From: Devosia sp.
Lineage (GTDB): Bacteria; Pseudomonadota; Alphaproteobacteria; Rhizobiales; Devosiaceae
Reading direction: 5' to 3'
Length of the DNA: 64,000 nucleotides
Assembly: GCA_016713105.1 (NCBI GenBank)
Contig: JADJPS010000023.1
Span: 52,011-116,010 of the forward strand
Positions 59,401 to 64,000 of this stretch are shown piece after piece (the first letter of the stretch is position 1; every line of letters begins with the position of its first letter). Both the position numbers and the translations under genes were made by a program. Below the pieces are notes generated by a model, which saw only the letters and a list, made by a program, of their open reading frames with translations, was not told where the DNA came from and searched no databases.

Positions 59401-60688
59401 CGGTGCCGGCACCCCGAAGGACGAGACGCAGGTCTGCGTCATACCGCGCGAGGCGGTGCCGGAAAAGGGGCTGTCGGTTGCAGTGGCGGCGGCGAGTTAC
59501 CCTCTGCCGCGCACCCATTTTACGCGCGAAAGCTGGACCCTCGAACCGCCCGACGTGGTCGCCCTGCTCGATAAAATCAGGCGCAACGGTTTACCGCTGG
59601 TGGAACATGCGGGGGTGAAACCACTCTATGGGATAAAGACGGGACTAAACGAGGCCTTCCTGATCGACAAAGGGAAGCGCGATCAGATGGTCCGAGAAGA
59701 CCCCAATTGCGCCGGGGTTATTCAGCCCTATTTGCGCGGGCAGGACCTTAGGCGATGGCGGTCCCCTGCCTCGGGTCTCCATATGATTGTGATGAAATCT
59801 AGCAGCGACCATTCTTGGCCGTGGTCAAACGCCGTAGATGAAGCCGAGGCCGAGGCGATATTTGCCGTCACCTACCCATCGCTCTTTAGGCACATGAAGC
59901 GTTGGGAATCCGAGGTCGACCCTACGTCAGGAAAACTCAAAGGGCTGAGACACCGGGAAGACCAAGGCCGGTTCTGGTGGGAACTGCGCCCGTGCGCCTA
60001 TTATGATGCATTCGCAAGACCCCGCCTGCTGGTCAAGCGCATCGCGTTCTATGCAAGTATTTCTTCTGCTACAGAGCCGGCGTTCGTCAACGACTCGGCC
60101 GTCCTTGTCCCCACTGAGAATGGCGCGTCAATGGCAACGCTGAATTCCCCGGTTGGATGGTACACATGCTTCAAGTCCTATCCACATAAGAAGGACGAGG
60201 CGGTCGCAATGGATATCGCCTACCTCGAAAGCCACCCCATTCCAGATTTTGATTCCGCCAAGGCTGACGCGACAGATGCCTTGATTTCCCAGCTGTCTCC
60301 GTTCGGCGAACAAATAAGGTCTTCTACGAACTCGCTCCTCGACTGGCTCCATCACGAGTTTGGCGTCCAAAAGCCTGGCCGAGCCCTCGAACAGCCGCAT
60401 GATCTCGATGCAGATGAGTTCGTCGCCGCGGTGCGCGGAGCGCTACCGAAATCGAGGCGCTGGTCGGTGTCAGAAGTTGCCCGGCTGAAGGCGGAGTACT
60501 CGGAGACAGTCGCCCCCGCCCGCGAGGCGGCCGCCGAGATCGTGTTGCTGGAGCGAAAGCTATCGGATCTGGTGAACGGCGCCTACGGTCTGACCTCCGA
60601 GGAAGTAGCGCTGATGTGGCGCACCGCTCCGCCACGCATGCCGCTTGATCCCACCGCCGAACTTCGGAGGCTCGGCATCGAGGTCTAG
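56480..60688 (+). CDS. Type IIG-like restriction-modification protein (Eco57I family)
   Basis: 1,402 residues, intact. N-terminal PD-(D/E)xK nuclease pattern: TEAETEKDLIWPVLEQIGW, then PDALLF (Asp88) and CVVEAKRW (Glu118, Lys120). The helical middle ends in KGSGSYYTPEELVRLI; the gamma-class N6-adenine methylase has motif I LKICDPAMGSGHFL (about 523-535) and motif IV GNPPYVRQEL (Asn871), plus GGRMSYVVTNKWLKAGYAEQ. The C-terminal 400 residues (LYGIKTGLNEAFLID, GRFWWELRPCAYYDAF) are the target-recognition part. Cutting and methylation in one chain, so no partner genes are needed. A phage-defence cargo of the island. Confidence 0.85.
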   Translation: MISGGLFTRDFLVEGVRDTEAWAAFTHSQTQHVGEQVAARVVSLAGQRTPTEAETEKDLIWPVLEQIGWSDMSVQQNLSAKARDDVPDALLFPSSEAKALAMPLEAWKRFQHGACVVEAKRWDRVLDREDARRRGSEGVPSTQMLRYLRRVDDVTGGMLRWGILTNGRHWRLYFRGALSVAEDFLEIDLGKLFRLPGCERDLLDRRPDVFATDAEWDAHVLRLFVLMFGREAFLPTDREETFHQLALREGKQWEAKVASDLSTVVFEVFPVLGAALAEANGRVVAELDGGALEGLREAALTLLYRLLFVLYAEDRNLLPDESGPYAEYSLTRLRSEIADKKARGQAFSDRMSVYWARLEGIFDAIAHGNNDLGIPAYNGGLFEPARTPLLRDAKLPDAVMGEVIFRLSHLETGDGRPPRYINYRDLSVQQLGSVYERILEHGFAVADGRIVPADDPAARKGSGSYYTPEELVRLIIERAVGPLVDERIDDFAGRAEALVTADASTRLAGLSPLDPASRLLELKICDPAMGSGHFLVSLVDWLTDRVLEAMADASAWALPHEYISPLSDRIASVRARILSEAKANHWPLVESNLDDRHIVRRMVLKRVVYGVDKNPMAVELAKVALWLHSFTVGAPLSFLDHHLRTGDSVIGAWARPTVERLEQHGGLFNPGTIASVEAVSRLMETIEEKSDADISEVTASKADFDVVEQTTGPLSGLFSLMTAERLMGVFDAAPKKEPTPADRFVAKSERQAAQWREQTRAFSEASALNMVLGEAFGDPTQIAGGTLRVASDELREQAARDPAAVGDAQASLFPSLSTDSQRRLDADRLIERALQLSARHRFFHWEIGFPNVWANLLSAAPKGGFDAVIGNPPYVRQELLGDEIKRALKTDYATFDGMADLYVYFYEQGLRLLRPGGRMSYVVTNKWLKAGYAEQLREMFANRAELEFIADFGHAKHFFPDADVFPSVIVVRKPGAGTPKDETQVCVIPREAVPEKGLSVAVAAASYPLPRTHFTRESWTLEPPDVVALLDKIRRNGLPLVEHAGVKPLYGIKTGLNEAFLIDKGKRDQMVREDPNCAGVIQPYLRGQDLRRWRSPASGLHMIVMKSSSDHSWPWSNAVDEAEAEAIFAVTYPSLFRHMKRWESEVDPTSGKLKGLRHREDQGRFWWELRPCAYYDAFARPRLLVKRIAFYASISSATEPAFVNDSAVLVPTENGASMATLNSPVGWYTCFKSYPHKKDEAVAMDIAYLESHPIPDFDSAKADATDALISQLSPFGEQIRSSTNSLLDWLHHEFGVQKPGRALEQPHDLDADEFVAAVRGALPKSRRWSVSEVARLKAEYSETVAPAREAAAEIVLLERKLSDLVNGAYGLTSEEVALMWRTAPPRMPLDPTAELRRLGIEV

Positions 60689-61956
60689 CGCCCGACCGGT
60701 TTCGCTTGGTTCGGGAACGGCACGACTTGTGCCGTGGGATGACTGGCGAAAGCAGCATGCACGGACCGAGAGATGTCATCCGCCGCCCGCTTAACAGGAT
60801 CGTCTGCAAGGTGCGCATAACGGCTCGTCGTCTTGACGTCGGCATGGCCAAGGATGGCGCCGATCACCGGCAAGGCGTCGCCCCGCGCCAGCCCGACCGA
60901 GGCGAAGCTATGCCGCAGGTCGTGTAGCCGCAGGTTCGGAAAGCCAGCGGCAGTACGCGCCTTCCGCCAAACCTTCTCGACGCCTTGAAAGTGGCTGTCG
61001 CCGCTGGCGGCCGGGAACACAAATGCGCTTCCCGCGATCGCCGTAACGCTCGCCAGCACCTCGCAGGCAGGCGCGCCGATCGGGATTACCTTTGCCCCAG
61101 TCTTGCTGTCGCCAAGCCGCAGGTAGCCGCGTTCAAGGTCGACTTCCGACCAGCGCAGCGACGTTATTTCGGCCTTACGTGCGCCGGTGAAGGCGAGCAG
61201 CCGGATAATCGCGAGCGCCGACGGATTGGCTCCCTCGGTTTCCAACGCGGTCAATGCGGCGCCAACCTTGCCTAGTTCAGCGGCCGACAGGAAGGTTTCG
61301 CCCTTCCTGTCGGCGTAGCGCTTGACCCCGCGCACCGGATTGTCAGTACGAAGCTGGCGCGACACTGCGAAAGTCATGATCCCGCCGAGCAGGCCCACCG
61401 TGCGCGTCGAGGTGCCCCTGCCGCCTTCGACAATGGCGCGCCCGTGACGTTTGGTCTTCTCGTCGGCAGCGGTCTTGCCATTCGCCACGTCGCGCATGAA
61501 TTTCTCGACGTCAGTCCGGGTGATTTCGCCGATCCGCTTCTTGCCGAGTAACGGCTTGATATGGCGCTCAATCAGCCCGGTGTCGGTGGCGATGGTGCTT
61601 GCCTTCTTGGTCTCGCAGCCTTCCCTGAGGTAGAGGTCGCAGACCTTGTCGAAGGTCATTTCGGCGCGGAGCTTGGCCTTCTCGGCCGCGCGGTCCTGCC
61701 CCAACTCGGCCTGCAGGATGATTGACTTGGCTTCGTCGCGCGCTTTGTCGGCTTCGATCTTACCCACCGCGCCGATCGTGACGCGCCGTTGCGGCGAGTT
61801 GCGTCCCCCCGTGCGGTAGACCGCGACGAAGGACTTGGCGCCGGTGGCGCGCACGCGCACACCGAACCCGATCAACTCACCATCCCAATGCACGTAGTCC
61901 TTGCCCGTCACCTGAAGGGCATCAACCGTCCGCTTGGTTATCCGACCCGCTGCCAC
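60685..61956 (-). CDS. P4-type tyrosine integrase
   Basis: 423 residues, intact. N-terminal DUF4102 arm-binding domain (RITKRTVDALQVTGKDYVHW, GFGVRVRATGAKSFVAVYRT), SAM-like core-binding domain, then the catalytic domain: LLAFTGARKAEITSLRW (Arg), LRLHDLRHSFASVGLARGD (H-x-x-R), LGHADVKTTSRYAHLADDP (His and Tyr). Convergent with the restriction-modification gene, sharing four bases. Its start faces three tandem repeats and the tRNA-Arg 3' half, the usual place for an island integrase. Confidence 0.85.
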   Translation of the reverse strand: MAAGRITKRTVDALQVTGKDYVHWDGELIGFGVRVRATGAKSFVAVYRTGGRNSPQRRVTIGAVGKIEADKARDEAKSIILQAELGQDRAAEKAKLRAEMTFDKVCDLYLREGCETKKASTIATDTGLIERHIKPLLGKKRIGEITRTDVEKFMRDVANGKTAADEKTKRHGRAIVEGGRGTSTRTVGLLGGIMTFAVSRQLRTDNPVRGVKRYADRKGETFLSAAELGKVGAALTALETEGANPSALAIIRLLAFTGARKAEITSLRWSEVDLERGYLRLGDSKTGAKVIPIGAPACEVLASVTAIAGSAFVFPAASGDSHFQGVEKVWRKARTAAGFPNLRLHDLRHSFASVGLARGDALPVIGAILGHADVKTTSRYAHLADDPVKRAADDISRSVHAAFASHPTAQVVPFPNQAKPVGR

Positions 61957-61988
61957 TTTCTATCTCCATCTTCGCCGCTCGATCCGCT

Positions 61989-62021
61989 GGGGTAACACCG
62001 GGGTAACACCGGGGTAACACG
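61989..62021 (+). repeat. Three tandem GGGGTAACACC units
   Basis: Perfect 11-base direct repeats (the third ends in G) 33 bases upstream of the integrase start. Their position and phasing, one helical turn apart, suit integrase arm binding or autoregulation. Confidence 0.6.
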
Positions 62022-62133
62022 CCGAAGGGAATTCGCGGAAACCGTGAGAATAGCATATGGCCGAAAACCGTTGCATTGCAAGGTCTTCGGCGTTTCATAG
62101 AAGCACTCGGAACGCGCGAGAATACAGAAACCC

Positions 62134-62183
62134 TTGCCCTCCGAAGGCAGAGGTCACAGATTCGAATTCTGTCGGGTGCGCCA
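62134..62183 (+). tRNA. 3' half of tRNA-Arg(CCG), attachment-site remnant
   Basis: Anticodon arm TTGCC-CTCCGAA-GGCAG (anticodon CCG), variable loop AGGT, T arm ACAGA-TTCGAAT-TCTGT and acceptor strand ending GCGCCA. The 5' half (acceptor GCACCCG and D arm) is missing upstream, so this is the copy left by integration into a tRNA gene, not a working tRNA. Confidence 0.75.
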
Positions 62184-62325
62184 CTAACCCTCACAATAAA
62201 TGACCAAATTGCCGCCATGCGTCGCCGGCGTTCGAATTGCCTGCGCGCTGGTAGCCACCCGATAGCCACCAGAATCACGCTGCGGGTCTCGTGCTACATT
62301 GGCGCTGTGAAGGTCTGCTTCGCGC

Positions 62326-62347
62326 CCGATTGTGTTGCTCTAGACTA
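62326..62347. mobile_element. Left end of a third IS1182-family copy
   Basis: CCGATTGTGTTGCTCTAG followed by ACTA matches the left end of the copies at 25623 and 38429. It is interrupted at 62348 by the ISNCY-type element; the rest presumably continues beyond the window end. Confidence 0.65.
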
Positions 62348-63992
62348 GTTTCCGTCCGCAAACGGCAAGCGATTGATTTTGTTTGGTGAATCGGTGTTTT
62401 CGCGGGCAAGGCCCGGCGGTTTCAGGTATCTTGGATCATTCCACTGAGTCCAAGTCCCCGCCACCGCCGGAGCCGACAATGCGCCAAGAACGCACCGTCC
62501 AAGCCAGTATATTCGATGTTTTCGCGGCACGAGATCGGCCGTGAGTTGAAGGCGATGTCGCAATGGCTGGACGAGCATGGCGAACTGCCTGGCCTTGTGG
62601 CGCGCGATCTGGTCCGGGTGGGCGTCAAGGCGACGGGGCGGCAAGGCCTGTCGGCCGAGCAGTGCTGCGCTGTGCGCTGCTCAAGCAATATCGGCAACTG
62701 ACCTATCAGGAGCTGGCGTTCCCACCTCGAGGACTCGGCCTCGTTTCGCGCCTTTGCCCGCTTGCCATGGTCATGGAGCCCGCAGAGTCAGTGCTACAAC
62801 ACACGATCAGTGCGATCCGCCCCAGACCTGGGAACAGATCAATCGAGCGCTGCTGGCAAGGCGCGCGTCAGGCAAACTCGAAGACGGTGCGGTCATGCGG
62901 CTGGACAGCACCGTGACCTCGGCCCTCGCGCATGGCCGAGCGACGGCAGCCTGCTTTGGGATGCCGTACGCGTCGTGGTGCGCCTGCTGAAGCGGGCCGA
63001 CGCATTGAGTGCTGGCACCGGCCTGGCTCGCGTGACTCATTGCCGCGCCGCCAAGAAGCGCCCGTGGATCCAGTTCACGCGCGGTCGTCCAATCGGGTCC
63101 AACTCTACCGCGGAACTGATCGCAATCGCCCGCGCCACGTTGGCCTATCTGGATCAGGCGAGCGAGGGATTGGCCACGCCAAGCCATCCGCATATCGCGC
63201 CGTGGCACGCTAGGTCCGTCACTATCGGCCGCTGGTCGAAACGCATCATCGAAACAGAGTGATGGCGGGTGTTGGCCGGTGAGGGCAGTCCCGGCCGGCG
63301 ATGCTGGTCAGCCTGTTCGAAGAGCACGCCTGATATCATCGTCAAAGGTAGCCGTGTCACCGAGTACGGCCACAAGCTCAACACTACCGGCCAGAAGCGG
63401 CATGATCCTCGACCTGGATGATCGAGGGCGGGCAACCCAGCCGACAGTGACCGCTTGCTGCCGATGCTGGAGCGCCATATCGAGCTGTATGGGCAAGCGC
63501 CGCGGCAAGCGGCAGCCGATGGCGGCTTCGCCACCCGCCAACCTGACCGCAGCCAAGACCCTGGGCGTTCGCGACATGGCCGCTACAAGAAGCAGCCTTA
63601 GCATCGAGGACATGGTCACAACAAGTGGGTCCTATCTGCGCGGCTGCGCAGCAGGCCGGCATCGAAGCGGGCATCTCATGCCTCAAGCGCGCCTACGGCC
63701 TGGCTCGCTGCACCTGGCGAGGTCTCCCGACCACTTCAAGGCCTATGTCTGGTCTCGGTCGTCGACTCGGGCCTCGTCCATCACCCGCCTCAAGCCAACC
63801 TGACAGCGGACCAGGTATCCCCATGACCCGCGCCGGCCAAGCCGCCCGCTTCGCCACGCCCACGGCACCCCCGTAATGGCACAGCTGCCCACCAAAATCC
63901 CGCCCCGCCGACTGCCGAGCGTCCCAAAACCAGCGTCCACCGTCGATAACTCGGTGAGCGTGAACCAAAAAACGCGTTTGCGGACCGGAAAC
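62348..63992. mobile_element. ISNCY/IS1202-type insertion sequence inserted in IS1182
   Basis: About 1,645 bp. Terminal inverted repeats GTTTCCGTCCGCAAACG on the left and, reversed, GTTTCCGGTCCGCAAACG on the right. A 7-bp direct repeat, TAGACTA, flanks it (62341-62347 and 63993-63999) and is part of the interrupted IS1182 end. The last 190 bases hold no gene. Confidence 0.7.
62516..63803 (+). pseudogene. ISNCY-family transposase, multiply frameshifted
   Basis: Pieced from three frames: MFSRHEIGRELKAMSQWLDE, LLKQYRQLTYQELAF, EDGAVMRLDSTVTSALAHG, PWIQFTRGRP, DIIVKGSR, QAAADGGFATR, AGIEAGISCLKRAYGLARC and CTWRGL. The LDSTVT and DGGFA segments and GIEAGISCLKR give the DDE-type core of the IS1202/ISNCY group, normally near 450 residues. 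As written it cannot be translated. Confidence 0.65.
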
Positions 63993-64000
63993 TAGACTAG

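Noticed and set aside
61989..62021. CRISPR-like repeats
   Set aside because: Three 11-base tandem units without spacers; no cas genes anywhere in the window.

Overview
The window is GC-rich DNA from an alphaproteobacterium, most likely a Hyphomicrobiales (rhizobial-type) soil or plant-associated organism. I infer this from codon use, the density of sugar ABC transporters with GntR, IclR and DeoR regulators, enolase-superfamily sugar-acid dehydratases, and the mix of IS families. I cannot name a genus. Many genes carry one or two single-base frameshifts, often compensating pairs or in homopolymers, while their residues stay well conserved. This looks more like consensus error than decay, so I annotate most of them as one gene across the shift. 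From about 45.8 kb to 62 kb the reading frames are intact.

Layout: 0-7.4 kb is a carbohydrate locus (SMP-30 lactonase fragment, SDR dehydrogenase, GntR regulator, solute-binding protein, melibiase-like glycosidase, two permeases, RraA fragment cut by an IS). 7.5-13.8 kb is an IS landing pad: an IS21 remnant, IS481, an IS3 element with an IS110/IS1111-type element nested at its orfA/orfB junction, and broken LysR, GAF and membrane-protein genes. 13.9-25.6 kb is a sugar-acid and deoxy-sugar catabolic locus: 2-hydroxyacid dehydrogenase, HpaI aldolase and MR/MLE dehydratase on the minus strand; ABC ATPase, binding protein, two permeases, a second MR/MLE dehydratase, IclR, L-rhamnose mutarotase, DapA-like aldolase and aldo-keto reductase on the plus strand. 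An IclR-type palindrome lies in the divergent region.

The most interesting segment is 27.2-38.4 kb, bounded by two directly repeated IS1182-family copies like the cargo of a composite transposon. It encodes a 40-residue peptide with a double-glycine site and a short conserved-looking tail, an unrecognised protein of about 600 residues upstream of it, a sensor kinase and sigma-54-dependent response regulator, and divergently an HlyD-type adaptor and two ABC exporters, one with a complete C39 peptidase triad. A near-consensus -24/-12 promoter and an enhancer-like palindrome lie between the two arms. Together they read as a self-regulated peptide production and export system, possibly a RiPP, that I cannot assign to a described class.

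40.2-51.5 kb holds nagB and nagA-like genes and two AfuABC/ferric-type ABC systems with a PP2C-like phosphatase and a DeoR regulator, suggesting uptake and use of sugar phosphates or amino sugars. 51.7-62.2 kb is an integrative region with a short integrase, an APH-family kinase, two further tyrosine integrases, excisionase-like genes, a large type IIG-like restriction-modification protein and the 3' half of a tRNA-Arg(CCG). The window ends in an ISNCY-type element inserted into the end of a third IS1182 copy.
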